Shown piece by piece: positions 34,983 through 46,301 of a DNA stretch of 64,000 nt. The notes below the pieces were generated by a model, which was not told the DNA's origin, did not search any database, and saw only the letters and a list, made by a program, of their open reading frames with translations. The position numbers were made by a program, and so were the translations under genes. Position 1 is the stretch's first letter. The number at the start of each line of letters is the position of its first letter. Source of the stretch: Mastigamoeba balamuthi (taxonomy: Eukaryota; Evosea; Mastigamoebida; Mastigamoebidae); NCBI GenBank assembly GCA_902651635.1, contig CACRSC010000055.1, forward strand, positions 62,001 to 126,000, given 5' to 3'.

Positions 34983-35864
34983 TGGGGAGAGGGCTGTGTG
35001 TGGTTGGCTTGTATGCTGGGGGGCAGAACTGTGTGGTGGTTCTGCAATAGCCCAGCGGTTCAAGAAATAACTTAGCTGGCAGTACGGCCACACCGCCAAG
35101 AATCTCCGTTCTTTCTCGGGACGTGCCGTTGGAAAGATACGCACGATTCTGCCCTCATGCCTGCCCCGAGGTCGTCGCCGATACCTAGATGAACTCTCCC
35201 GGTCTTGGTGAGAGCAGCGATAGGGTGTGCGCGCGTCTAGACCCCCCACAGACCGACTGGCGATTTGTTGGGGTGGTATTGCATCATAACCCCGTCTCGC
35301 GTCCGAAAGACAGAACAGGAGTTTCATTCAATGGCCTCAGGCCTCAGTGCCTCGCCGACGCGGCATTCTAGCCGCCAGTCTTGCTGGTTTCACGAAAAAT
35401 GGAATATCAAAAAAGGCCCATGTGAGGCGTGAACGAACATTACTCGAGATTCTGTCTTATCACAAGAAACTCATCATCGGAACGCGCATTTCAATCGCTT
35501 GCTGTCACAGTTCGCCCAACAATGCTTTTCTCGACCTGCTTGACGAGACTTCCCCGACCCGCTGCCCCTGCTCAACGGCCTCGGCTCCTGCCGTACGTAC
35601 TTCATGGCTACCCAGTTAGTCAACGCCAAGCACACTGCTGTTCATTGCAAATAAGATGCAGGAGCGCAGGTCTACATGTTTCGGACTGCTGGAGCATACC
35701 CCAGACACAGGACACGGACGGTCTCTCTGTTCGGTTTTCGAACCAGATTTTGTGTGATGAAATCGGTGGGAGAACTGCAGAGGGGGACCGAGTAGCTGGT
35801 CCTCTTCTCAGTGAGGGGGATCTCCTTTTCCTGTGTTTGCTCTCTGAGTAGGGCAAAAGTTGCT
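34983..35864. other. intergenic region upstream of the polyketide synthase
   Basis: About 880 bp between the synthase start and the stop of the next minus-strand gene. It should contain the synthase promoter. Short open frames show no family features. No operator or repeat is recognised. Confidence 0.4.
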
Positions 35865-36547
35865 TCAAACGCCGTCGTTCAGAGGCCTGAACTGCACTCC
35901 AGCGGAAGCCCCCGTCTGCGTCATCAGAATAGCGCCTCCCGACTGAGCTCGCCTGTTGTGCGAGACGATGAAGTAGACGACACCGCCACACGCAATGCCG
36001 AACGCAGCGATAGCGCCCACTATGAGAAGGGCCCGCAGCTCCCTGTGATCGTTGTTGTTGTTGTTGTCGGGGTCGTCGAATTCGACCGTGATCGTCCCGA
36101 CAACGGTGGCCGAGTAGAGCAGGTTCTGGGACCTGATGCAGAGCCTTACGTCGGGGGTAAGCTGGCACCCAGGCGACGTGATCTGCGCAGTGAGTCGGTC
36201 CCTCTTTTTGAGTTTTTCCGGTTTTGTTCGGGTGGGGGATTGAATGACTGGTGAGAAAAGCTGGGGCCTACCCGGAGGTAGCCATCCGACGATATAGCGG
36301 AGGCACATCGGATGCAGTAATCGAAGTCGCAGACACCGCCGGGCGAGGCGCAGAGCGCGATCTCTCCGCCAGTGGACACGAGCTCCGCTGACTTGAAGCT
36401 GTAGCCTTTGTTCCAGCTTTTATAGAGAGGAGGAGTAGATGGCTGCAGCTTCTTGTTCACCTTGATCACGCTCTCAGAGGCCAGGGAGGGACAGAGCAGC
36501 ATGGTGACGCAGAAGAAGAGCATTACAGATCCTGTCCGAGTTGTCAT
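35865..36547 (-). CDS. small type I membrane protein, unknown function
   Basis: Two exons, 36272-36547 and 35865-36182, giving 197 aa. The start was chosen so that a signal peptide opens the protein (MTTRTGSVMLFFCVTMLLCPSLA). The ectodomain of about 125 residues has paired cysteines (LCASPGGVCDFDYCIRC and GCQLTPDVRLC). An Asp/Asn-rich stretch (EFDDPDNNNNND) precedes one transmembrane helix (LLIVGAIAAFGIACGGVVYFIV) and a cytoplasmic tail of about 30 residues. The layout is that of a surface or vesicle receptor-like protein. No domain family is recognised. It lies upstream of the polyketide synthase on the same strand, but a functional link is not shown. Confidence 0.65.
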
Positions 36548-37227
36548 GAGGTGCGCGTGATGACCTGTGTTCTGATCGTGCACGATGTGCTGTTCCTGAG
36601 ATGCACCAGTTCTGCCCAGAAGATCTACCTTTTCCCTTGTGAAGGGTGGGATATCAAAGAGTGAGAATTGACGCAATCACACGCACACGGCTGACCTTGT
36701 TGTACAGAAGTCCCCCGGTTTGTACCACTCCTCGTAGGCTCCTATTGAGTAGAGCACAAGCTGTGCACAGGGCATGCTGGTAGGCGAGGCCAAGCGAAGC
36801 AAGTGACAGTCGGTTATGCGCAAGCCGCTGAGAACACACAACCAATCACCACGAAAGCGATGATAATTGCTCCGAGAGGGGCCTGCGAATCGTGGAACTG
36901 CTACAGAACTTTATCATTGTGGTTTGCTCTAATGATTCAAACGCAGTGGGGTGTTGTCCCCTGAACCCACTATTGTGAGCACACCTGAAGGTCGACTACT
37001 GGCTTTCAAGGGCAGTCTGAGGCACACTGATCCAAAGTGAGATTGCTGAGCGCCCAGTGGGGCCTTTCTGACAACCTCGCGGGCCAGTTCTGAGCGTCAG
37101 GCGACGGGCAGGGCCTGCTGTGTATCTAACTGCCTGTACCCAGAAAAGTATCTTCGGTTCCGGCCTCTCCGACGTGCGGCGTGCGTGTCGTATGACGTAT
37201 GTGCATGGCTTCGTGTTGGCACGCCCC
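36548..37227. other. intergenic region
   Basis: About 680 bp between two minus-strand genes. It is AT-richer than the genes and no coding sequence, repeat or RNA gene is recognised. Confidence 0.4.
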
Positions 37228-40200
37228 TCACTGGTGCGAGAAGAAGTACGGGAAGTGCGCGACAGCCGCCACCGCTGGCGTGACGCCCTCCTCCCTGGGG
37301 CTGATCTCGGCCTCGACCTCGACGACGAACCACGGGCAGACCATCGTCTCGTCCCTCAGCATCGTCTCGCCCCCGCCCACGCTCGCCGAGTCGCAGCCCT
37401 CGGCCAGCTCCGCCCCGGGGCTCACGCGCCCGTGCACCGTCTTGAGCAGCAGCACCTCGACGGGCCCCGCGCTGATCTCGAGCGGCTTGTAGCCGTTGCT
37501 GGCCCACGCGGCGTCCTCGAGCCACTCGGTCGTCGACACGCCCGGGGCGCTCTTGGCGCGCACGAGCCCGCGCCTCGCGGCCTCGCGCACGGCGCCGCGA
37601 CCACCGGCGAACCCCGCGAAGGCTGTGCGCATCGTCGCCTCGTCGACGCTGCGCTCGCGCGCGGTCCAGAGGCGCCGCTGCTCGAACCACGCGCTCAGCG
37701 TGTCGTTGCGCACGCGCCACGCTCGCCGCGCGCGCAGCTCGATGGCGGGCAGCCCGCGCTCGCGGCGCGCCTGCCAGTAGAGCGGGTGCTCGGGGCGCAC
37801 GTGCCGCGCCAGCAGCACGTCGCTGAGCCGCCAGAGCTCCTCGGCAGAGAGCTCCTGCATCGAGCACTCGGGAGAGACGCCCGACAGCGCGAACAGCTCC
37901 GTCGCCAGCGGCTCGTGCGGCGGCGCCGCGATGGCGCGCGAGGCGTTGTTGCGGTGCGACGAGGTGCCGGGCTGGTCGATGCGGTAGTACGGCTCGCCAG
38001 TCTCGGGGTCCTCGCGGCGCTGCAGCACGTTGCCGCAGAGCCTTGTCAGCGTGCTCAGCGCCGTCTCGGTCGCCGCGGGCGCGGGGCTGAGGAACAGCCG
38101 CGGGTCGCCCTCGCCGACCGACGACAAAGAGCGGAAGAACCCCAGCAGCGGCGGGTCGCCCGCAAAGTGCCCGACGACGAACATGCCCGGCTGGAAGACG
38201 AACGTCCGCGACGGCTGGCGGGCCCCTGACGAGTGCCAGAGCGCGCCCTTGCTCTTCTGGCACCGTATCGTGACGCCCGTCGACGCCGAGACGGTGACGT
38301 CGCACGCGACGCCTTTGCAGGCGGCGGGGCTCTCGCCCGGGCTGCACGCCGGGGGCTCGGAGCCGAACAGCGTCGCCGCGAACGAGACGTCGCGGCCCGC
38401 GCGCATCGAGTCGACGGCGCACTTGGCCTCGGCGGTCATCGCCGTCCACGGCGCCAGCGGCGGCACGTCGCGGGCCCCGACGGCGCCCGGGCGCGAGCAC
38501 GCGAGGCTCGGGGGCACGTGGCGCCTATTGCGGGCGAGCAGGGCGCGGACGTTGGCCTCCTGCTCGCTGCTGAGCCCGTGGCCCGAGAGGTCGAGCGACG
38601 TCAGCGTGGCGTTGGACATGAGCGCGCTGATGAGGCTCTCGGCCTGGTACGTCGGCGCGGGCTCGGCGGCGGCGCTGCAGTTGAGGTCGACGAGTGTCGT
38701 GTTGCGGCGCACGAGGTCGCAGACGCACGACGCGGCCGCGGAGCCGTTCATGGCGAAGCCGCCGACGTCGAGCCGCGTGAGGCGCGGCGAGGCCAGCGCG
38801 GCCTTGGCGACGGCGACGAAGCCGTCGCACGACAGCCTGTTGCCGCCGAGCAGCAGCCCCGTGACGTTGGTGGGCACCGCGAGGAACGACGTCACGCAGG
38901 CCGCGCAGGCGTCGCCGAGGCGGTTGTCGCGCAGGTCGAGCAGCGCGACGCTCGTGGCGCTCTCGCTCAGCGCCCGGAGGATCTCGGCGCACGTGGCGTC
39001 CTCGAGCGCCGTGCGTCGCAGGTCGAGGACCGTCAGGTACGGGTACACGCAGAGCGACGAGCACAGCGCGACGAGGTCCTGCGGGTAGACGCCCTGCGCT
39101 GCGCGGAGGCTCAGCACGCGCAGACGCCACGGCGAGGCCGACGGCGCGCAGCCCGGCGCCGACTCGTCGGGGTTCGCGGCCCGCAGCGCCCGCACGACCG
39201 CGTGCGACGGGTGCCGGCCCCCGGCCGCGTAGCGCTGCAGCAGCAGCATCGAGAGCGCCTGCCAGTGCTGCTTGGGCGTCATCTGCGACTCGCGCGGCGG
39301 GTACTTGGTCCGCGGGGGCCGCACCTCGCTGCGGATGAGCTCCAGCACGCGGTTGCGCTGGCGGCAGCTGAGCACCAGGTGCCTACCGCGCGCCTCGAGC
39401 AGCAGGCGGCTGCCGCTCTCGCGGTCGACGCTGACCGAGACGTAGTCCTCGCCGAGGCTGAATTCGCGCACGTGCGCCGACTTGCGCTCGCCGCGGTGCA
39501 GCATCACGACGTCGCTCGACGAGGGCCGCGCGCCAAAGACGATCTCGCCGCAGGGCAGCTCCTCGCCCGTCGCCAGGTCGACGATCGAGACGCCCCCGAC
39601 CGACGCCGGCGGCTGCGGCTTCTCGCCCGACGAGCCGATCATCAGGCAGCAGATGCTCGTGAGGTTGCCGAACGAGGCCGCGCTGCTGCTGCCGCTGCCG
39701 ACGCCCCCGGCGCCGCCGCTGCAGCCGCAGCCCAGCGAGAGCGTCTTGCGGCGGCGCTTGAGGGCCTCGGCGACGACCGTGCGGAACGCCTTGAGCACGC
39801 CGGGGCCGCCGCGCTTGCACGACGTCGCGAACCAGCCGGACGAGCCCTCGGCGCAGAACCCCTCGATGGCCTTGGCGCCGTCGGGCTGCGCGCCCGCGTC
39901 GCACTTGTTGGCGGCGACGACGAACGGCACGGCGCCGCTGCCGCCGCACGTGCTCTCGACGGCCGCGCGCCAGAGCCACGCCGACTCGAGCCCCTCGGCG
40001 ACGCGCTGCTCCGACGACGCGTCGACGACCAGCACCGCCGCGTCGGCGTCGCGCAGGTGCGAGCGCGCCGTGCGCTCGAAGCGCTCCGAGCCCGCGACCT
40101 CGACGACGCGCAGCCGCACGGGCGTGGGCTCCCCGGGCAGCGCCAGCGTGCAGGCCCGCGACCTGCTCGACTTGGTGGGCCTGTACTCGCGCCGCACGCG

Positions 40201-41836
40201 CTCGCCCAGCAGGCAGGCGACGAGCGACGTCTTGCCCGAGTGCTCCGAGCCCAGCACGACGACCTTGAGGTCCTGCTGGCGCAGCTGCGCGAGGACTGCC
40301 GCCGAGGCCGAGGCCATCAGCGGCGCAGAGGCCGAGACAGAGACAGAGGCCTCGAGCTGCTGCTGCTGCTGCTGCACGCCGTCGTTGCTCGCGCTGGCAA
40401 GGCTCGCGCTGCTGCTGGCGCTGGCGGCGCTGCTGTTGTCCTCCTGGGGCAGCGGGGTGCACGGCAGCTCCACTGCAAGGGGCGTCGGCAGAGAGATGGG
40501 GGTCAGCGACTGCCCTGTCAGAGCTCCCGGCAAAGAGTCAAGGGGGAATTACTGAGAAAATGAACAGACATCGGACATTCACCCCAGTTCCCTCCGCAAA
40601 GAGCGCCGCGCGCGGCAGCAGCACCCCCACCTGCCCCCCCATCAGGCCACACGCCCCCACCCTCGGCGAGCACCAGCGCCCTGCCAGATCCAGATAAAAA
40701 GGGGGAGGGAGCAGAGGGAAAGAGAGGGGCGACGCCTGTGTGACAGCGGTGATGTGGAAAAAGTGCCCGCAGGGCAACAAGGGGCACTGCAGAGCCCAGC
40801 GCAGCAGCAACCGCAGCCACACAGACAGACAGAGAGGCAGGCAGACAGCGTCTGGGGGGGGGGACGTACGCCTGTCCTGGAAGGCGAGGAGCTCCGGGGC
40901 GTTGGGGACGGCGGCGAGGCCGTCGGAGAGGGCGGCGGCGGCGAGGTCGCGCTTGCCCAGGGCGAGCTGCGCCTGCGCGAGCCTGAGGTGCGCGCGCGCG
41001 CACTGCCAGTCGAGCTCGAGGGCCTCTGTGGCGTCGGCCTTGGCGGCCTCGAGGTACCCGATCTCGAGGTAGAGCGCCGCGCGCTTGAGCAGCACGTGCA
41101 GCAGCGAGGGCCACTCGAGGCCGTGCTTGCGGGCGTCGCGCACGGCGCTGCAGCGCAGGGCCAGCGCGGCCTTGAGGTCCCCCGTGGCCCTGCGGCGCTT
41201 GGACAGCCGCAGGCACGCGACCGCCGGCAGCGCCGCCAGCCGCCGCGCGTCGTCGGGCCCCAGCGGGCACCCCGCGCACGCCGTGTGCGCCGCCGCCAGC
41301 GCGGGCACCTCCTCGGGCGCGCACTGCGACCACAGCGCCAGCGCGTGCTGCACGGCGCCGTGCGCAGAGCCCACCAGGCAGCTCTCCACGTCGCCCGCGC
41401 TGAAGCTCGCGGCCGCCGGCTCCTCGTGCGACGAGGGGCTCCGCCAGAGCAGCCCGGGCGCAGCCTTGACCAGCAGCACGCGCACGACGGCAGCCGGGGC
41501 GGCCGCGGGGGGCGAGGCGGGGGCGGCGACCCACGCGGCCTCGGCGCTGACGGCCTCGAAGGCGAGCGTCACAGAGGCGGCGGGGCTGCGGGCGCCGGGC
41601 CACGAGAGGAACAGCGTCGTGCGGTCGGGCGACAGCGTGGCGCCGGGCGTGCACGGCGGCGGCGCCGAGAAGCGCGGAGAACCGACGGGAGGCGCGGGAG
41701 GCGCGGGAGAGACGGTTGAGGCGGCGGGTGCGGGGCAGAACTCGAGCAGCAGGCGCTCGCCGTCCTGCGACCACCGCGTGAGCTCGAGGCGCGACCAGGC
41801 GAGCCCGGCGGGCTCGGACAGGTCCCCGGGGTCCAT
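37228..41836 (-). CDS. TPR - Ras-like GTPase - leucine-rich-repeat multidomain protein
   Basis: Probably three exons: 40872-41836, 40583-40680 and 37228-40514, whose phases close to 1,449 aa. The first join needs a GC donor (AG|GCGTAC). Residues about 230-320 hold TPR-like helices (ALYLEIGYLEAAKADATEAL). A Ras/Rab-like GTPase begins near 435 with KVVVLGSEHSGKTS (P-loop), an altered switch II (EVAGSERF instead of DTAGQE) and NKCDA. From about 820 to 1040 there are ribonuclease-inhibitor-type leucine-rich repeats (LDLRDNRLGD, LDLSGHGLSS). The last 150 residues (AWRVRNDTLSAWFEQRR ... GPVEVLLLKTVHGRV) weakly resemble a PARP-type ADP-ribosyltransferase fold without its His-Gly motif. Strong coding bias reaches the 40514 acceptor with no in-frame ATG before 40318, so an upstream exon is needed. 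The alternative is two genes split near 40550. Confidence 0.6.
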
Positions 41837-42299
41837 GGGTGGTGACCTGCGGTGCTGTGGGGGGGCGCTGGAGGGTTGCAAGCCGGAATAGACTCGAACG
41901 GGGGACGGGGGGGCGGGGGGCTGCTCGGGGTGTGGTGGGTGCTGTGCCTGTGCCCCTCAAGATTTTCCTCACCCTAATGACGATATTTCCTCCGAGGAGG
42001 AGGCCCCGGGTCAGAACAGCCCCAACGCCCCCGGCTGACGCACCCGCAAGGCACGCGGGCACCCCCCACTGTGGGGCCTTCCGCCGAAATGGCAAATCAC
42101 CATACAGGAAACCCTTTTCGCATCTACACTTTTTCCTACGCCTTACGTACGATCCAAGAGCGTGGACGCCCGTTCGCCCTTAATCGCCCGGGGTGCACCA
42201 AAGATGCAGCAGCACTGCGCTTTTCCCCGAGCTACGTGAACGTTCACACCCAGGTCCACCCCCACCCCGCGACCGAAGAGGCAACCCCGGAGAGCTATG
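41837..42299. other. intergenic region
   Basis: Region 5' of the TPR-GTPase-LRR gene, presumably its promoter. No coding sequence is supported. Confidence 0.35.
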
Positions 42300-42490
42300 C
42301 AGGACAGGGCGTTGCGTCTTGGCAATAAAACGGGCCCGCCCTTGTGCCCGTGAGCAGGTCGGTGCGCGTGGCGCACAGACGGCCTCGGAGGTCTCGCTGG
42401 CGGCGTTCTTGACGCGGTGAGCCTCGTCGCAGAGGACCAGCCCGCCGAGACCCGCGCACAGGAACAGCGGCTGCGCGCGGCGCGGCAGAG
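42300..42490 (-). pseudogene. decayed SNF2-family helicase fragment
   Basis: On the minus strand a short stretch reads LVLCDEAHRVKNAASETSEAV. It contains the DEAH-box and following (R/K)xKN of SNF2 ATPases (motif II, usually DEAHRIKN). After a change of reading frame, RLCATRTDLLTGT resembles motif III (RLLLTGTP) at the correct distance. No other helicase motifs are present on either side and no open frame joins them. This is a fragment of a host SNF2 gene, moved or left behind, and not functional as it stands. The similarity is short, so the call is moderate. Confidence 0.45.
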
Positions 42491-42637
42491 TCCGCGGGAG
42501 GGGCAGAAATCAACTGATGCGCACAAAAACCCAGGGCGATTGCCTTTTTTGTCGCAGATTTCGCAGATTTTTGGAGCGCACTTGTTTTTATCTCCGACAG
42601 CGGGAAATCGGACCCATTTCTCTTTTGTGCGCATTTG

Positions 42638-43196
42638 ATGGAGTCTGACCCGGACGTTCTGCCTGTCGAGGAGGCCGCGGCGGCGCCTGCACCCGCACAG
42701 CCGGAGGGCGAGGACGCGGCCTTGGAGCGCGTGATCCTCCGCGCGTTGGCCCCCATCAGCCGCAAGCTGGACATTCTGTGCACTCCTCGTCGTTCCCCGC
42801 CAACAGAGTCCCGACCACAAGCTGACGGCTCGTCACCCAAGGTACGCGAAGCAGGAGAACTCGACCAAGTCGCGCAGCGAGCGGCTGGTCCCCGTCCCGC
42901 GCCTGCAGGACGGCAAGTTCCCGAAGTACTTCCCGATATGCCTGTCGCAGCTGCTCGTGGGCGGCTCCGAGGCGCTCCCTGAGGCGATGACGCTGCCCGG
43001 GGGCCGCGCGTACAAGCGCAACACGTGGAACAAGAAGAAGAGCTACGCCGTCCTGCGCTTCTACGGCATCGACGACCCGGTCTCCGGGGACGAGGAGGAT
43101 GAGACGACGGCGCACTCGCGCGCACGCCGCCTGGCGGTCGCGAGGGCAATCGGCGTGACCGAGCCACAGCTCAACTTCGCCAAGATGGGGCTGTGA
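42638..43196 (+). CDS. hypothetical basic protein
   Basis: The ATG at 42638 opens an acidic, Ala/Pro-rich segment followed by a probable helix (ALERVILRALAPISRKLDIL). In a second frame, from about 42807 to the stop at 43196, lies a basic segment with clear third-position GC bias (FPKYFPICLSQLLVGG, AYKRNTWNKKKSYAVLRFYG) and an acidic loop (DEEDETTAHS). A short intron between the two frames is needed. AG at 42805-42806 is the likely acceptor, and the donor is either GTGATC at 42731 or another nearby, not resolved. Charge pattern and lysine runs would suit a nucleic-acid-binding protein, but no domain is recognised. The gene overlaps the tail of the minus-strand gene by 26 bp. Confidence 0.45.
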
Positions 43197-43866
43197 GACG
43201 TGCGGCCAGTGAGTAGTGGACTGGCGCATAAAGGATGTACCTCGAGTGCCTCAGTTTCATTATGGTATCACATGCGCCAAGAAAAGCAGCCCTGTGTCGC
43301 CCCTGTGGGTTGCCCGCGATGGTGCGGCTCCATGCACCTGATGCGAGCACGTCGGCGCCGGTGCCGCCGGGCATGGTGCCATCGGCAAAGTCCCGTTCTT
43401 CTCGGCTGCAGCCGCTCGTCGTAGCACTCGGGGCGTAAACGAGGTACGTCAGGCTCGTCGGCTGCACGGCCCTGTCGGGAGCTGTCCGGCTCGGCCGATG
43501 AGGTGACGGCGTGTGCTCCGCGTGACTGCGCACAGCACGACACTTATCCCCGTCGCCGAGCAGTGGACTTCCATTGCTCACGCAACTACGACCAGCGCTC
43601 TGAATGCATCGCTTCCAGCCACCACGATGAAGTTCGAGACACCCTTCTCGTCGACATCGCGCGTGGGCTCTCGAGAGCGGCTCCTTCCTGCCAGCCGCAG
43701 GGTGCGCACGAGCACAGGCGACGACTACCCTGGAGCGCGAGGACTGGGGCTGCTGTGACGACAGCACAGCACGACCCGAGGGGCGTGCCCGTGACAGAGA
43801 GTACCACTGGTCGAGCACCAGGGCGATGAGTGCACGTTCACTGTAGCCAGTCAAGAACACGCAGTG
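43171..43866 (-). CDS. hypothetical protein, 5' end unresolved
   Basis: Three exons phase together: 43789-43866, 43582-43724 and 43171-43525. The intron at 43725-43788 is GC-AG (donor GCACGC) and the second is GTGAGC...GCAG. The product contains FLTGYSERALIALVLDQW, VSNFIVVAGSDAFRALVVVA and a longer C-terminal part (SREERDFADGTMPGGTGAD). The most upstream exon begins at an acceptor (ACACACACAG), and no start codon or earlier exon was found in the 120 bp before the arrestin-FYVE stop. It may therefore be a partial or displaced gene copy. No family is recognised. Exon-like codon bias in all three pieces is the main support. Confidence 0.4.
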   Translation of the reverse strand, partial: HCVFLTGYSERALIALVLDQWYSLSRARPSGRAVLSSQQPQSSRSRVVVACARAHPAAGRKEPLSRAHARCRREGCLELHRGGWKRCIQSAGRSCVSNGSPLLGDGDKCRAVRSHAEHTPSPHRPSRTAPDRAVQPTSLTYLVYAPSATTSGCSREERDFADGTMPGGTGADVLASGAWSRTIAGNPQGRHRAAFLGACDTIMKLRHSRYILYAPVHYSLAARLTAPSWRS

Positions 43867-43989
43867 CTGTGTGTGTGATATCTTCCCTACCCCTTCAGGT
43901 CCCAGCACATCCCGCCACCAAAGAGGCAACTCCCGCTCCGCGAGTTTTTGCCCGAGTGCGAGCGATTTTCTGCAAAAACGCCCTGGCCG

Positions 43990-45598
43990 TCAGGGGTCCA
44001 CGACGATCTCCAGCTTGTCTCCCCCGGCCTGGCACGCCGTGTAGCACGTCTCACACACGCGCACTGGCCCGGAGGGGCGTCAGCAGAGAGCCACCGAGGG
44101 CGGTGGGGCCCAGAGACCCACCTGGCGTGGCGAAGTCCTGGTTGGCAATGGCCGATCGCTTGGACGTGCAGTACCCGCAGAACAGCTTGCCGCAGTGCCG
44201 GCAGTGGTGCCTCCGGTTCATCACCGTGAACTCGCGCTCGCACAGCGAGCACGCGCTGCTGTCGCCGTCGGCCTGCCAGGGCCTGCGCCGCAGCACCTCG
44301 CCCACCTGCCGCTGCTGCCGCTGCTCCTGCTGCTGCCCCTGCAGCTGCCTCCTCGCGGCCGACTCGGGTCCGAGGACGACGATCCGCTGGGACGCCTCGC
44401 AGCGCGGCTCCTCGTCGGCGTAGAGGGCCACGCAGACGGCGTACGTCTCGGTCGCCAGCCTGCCGGGCCCCGCGCTGGGCGGCATCGCCTCGGGCAGCTG
44501 CAGCGCGAACGTGCGCGTGCCGAGGTAGCAGGGCCCGAAGCCGGGCATGTCGAGGCGCAGCACCTCGGTGGCGACGCTCTTGCGCGTCCTGCCGACCGCG
44601 AGGTCCAGCGTGCGGACGAGCCTCGCGCACGAGCGCCGGGAGCCCGACTCCCGCGTGCTGGAGACGCTGACCGAGACGACGACCGTCTCCCCGGCGGCGT
44701 AGGCCTGGCGGTCGGTCGTCATCGTGGCCCGCAGCCTCGGGGCCGCGGGGAAGGCGGCCGTGAGCGGGTCGCCGGCCGTGTGCGGGGGCAGCGGGTGCAC
44801 GAGCAGCTTGGCCTTGCAGCTCAGCCTCGTGCCCACGTGGTCGAACGTCAGGCGGTACCGCGCGATGCCCCGGAAGCCCCCGGGCTCCGTCCTGCGCCCC
44901 GCGACGCCCTGCTTGTCCTTCCACGACCCTCGCAGGCTCGCTGGCAGGCGAAATCTGCCACCAGATTTTCCCCCGCGGGTGGGAAGATTCTCGTTACTAC
45001 GTCACCCCGCCGAGGGAATTCCGGTGCGGACGAGAATCTGAAGGCGTGCTGGCCCGCTGGCAGCGCCGCCTGCTGCGAGGGGATGGGGTAGACCTCGTGG
45101 GCGAACTCCGCCTCGTCCTCGAAGAGCATGCAGCCGTCGCTCTCGGGCTCCCAGGCCCCCTCGTACCGCGCCTCGAGGAACGCCGCTCTGAGCGTGTGTG
45201 TGGGGGGAGAGAAGAGAGAGTAGAGTGTGCAGTGTGGGGGTCGTTTTGTACGGGTGATGTCAACGCAGGCACTTCTTGGCGGATTGAGAGGGCCGGCCCC
45301 CTCGGGCGGTGGCGCGCACCGGGTCAGCTTGAAGCGGCACTTCTCGACGCCGCTGAGGACCAGGGCCAGCTGGTCCGCTGCGAACCCGTCGGCGGGGGTG
45401 GCGATCCTGAGGACGCCTGCAGGGCCACGTGTGCAGCGGCACACGGCCACGACGGAGGAGCACACGGGGGTCACTCGCGGGCAGCAGGGGGGAGCGGGGG
45501 CGGCAGCAGGGGGAAGGACCTTTGACGGTGTCGCCAGCGACGTAGGTGGCCGACGGCTCCTGCAGCTCGATGCAGGCGTGCGGTTGCGTTTCTGACAT
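43990..45598 (-). CDS. arrestin-domain protein with C-terminal FYVE zinc finger (AdcA-like)
   Basis: Five exons: 45520-45598, 45320-45416, 45032-45187, 44122-44954 and 43990-44063, giving 412 aa. The N-terminal two thirds form an arrestin N and C fold (AFLEARYEG ... LPASLRGSW ... RYRLTFDH; then MTTDRQAYAAGETVVVSVSV). A Gln-rich hinge leads to a FYVE finger: CSLCEREFTVMNRRHHCRHC, then the GKLFCGYC turn and VRVCETCY, with all eight zinc ligands. The basic RRHHCRHC motif binds phosphatidylinositol 3-phosphate. Dictyostelium AdcA has the same arrestin plus FYVE layout and sits on endosomes, so a role as an endocytic adaptor is likely. The WxxD element before the finger is not obvious. Confidence 0.88.
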
Positions 45599-46301
45599 TT
45601 GTTAAATACTGTGCCCAGTGCGCAACTCACCAGATAATATCTTTGAATCTCCGAGGGAATTCCGGAGACTGACGCGCAAGATCGCCCGTTTTTGGGCATC
45701 CTGCGCCGTCAGGCAGGCATCTTGCGAGGACACCCACGAGTCCTTGTAGGCGCAGTATGGTCCAGAGTCCGTCCTTCTCCGAACGAGACCAACATGAAAG
45801 GGGTTGGTCCAATCCACCGGGAATTGATCTCGAAGTAATGACCTTGGTCCCGAGGACACAGGGCACCGAACGGCCAACGTACGTGCTCGGCGCCGCAGGA
45901 GGTGTGAGGCGCTGACACGAACGCATGGAAGCCCGTTCCGGTGGACGGACAGAGAAACCTTTTTATGCACCCCTCGGTTGTTAGCATATTGGCGGGCTGC
46001 CCGAATACCTCTCCCCCATCGATTCAGCAACAGCACCTCGTCATCCCCGCTCGTCGGACAGTGAGGTCTGCAATTCAATGTTCGCATATAGGGAATATAC
46101 GCAGTTCAATTGCGCGAATCTCTGCAGAAGGAGTAAGGAAGTGTACTGACCGGAGAGTGATAGATCTTCCTCGGCATTTGAATTGATCCAACTCGCTGGC
46201 CATCAAGCCAGACTCATTCAACCAAAGGTCGAGGAGCTGGTCGCGGTCACCAAGTGCTGCGATTTTGATCAGAGGGTGAGTGGTATTTGCAATGAGGGTC
46301 T
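45599..46301. other. intergenic region with unexplained open segments
   Basis: About 700 bp, AT-richer than the genes. On the minus strand 45709-45987 reads a protein-like stretch (GHYFEINSRWIGPTPFMLVS) that faintly recalls a SPRY or lectin-like strand pattern, and a second frame continues with YKDSWVSSQDACL. Splice sites joining them could not be fixed, so no gene is called. The rest holds the promoter of the arrestin-FYVE gene. Confidence 0.3.

Noticed and set aside
42300-43200. Mobile element carrying a helicase
   Set aside because: Only two short helicase motifs are visible, and no terminal repeats, target duplication or other element gene was found.
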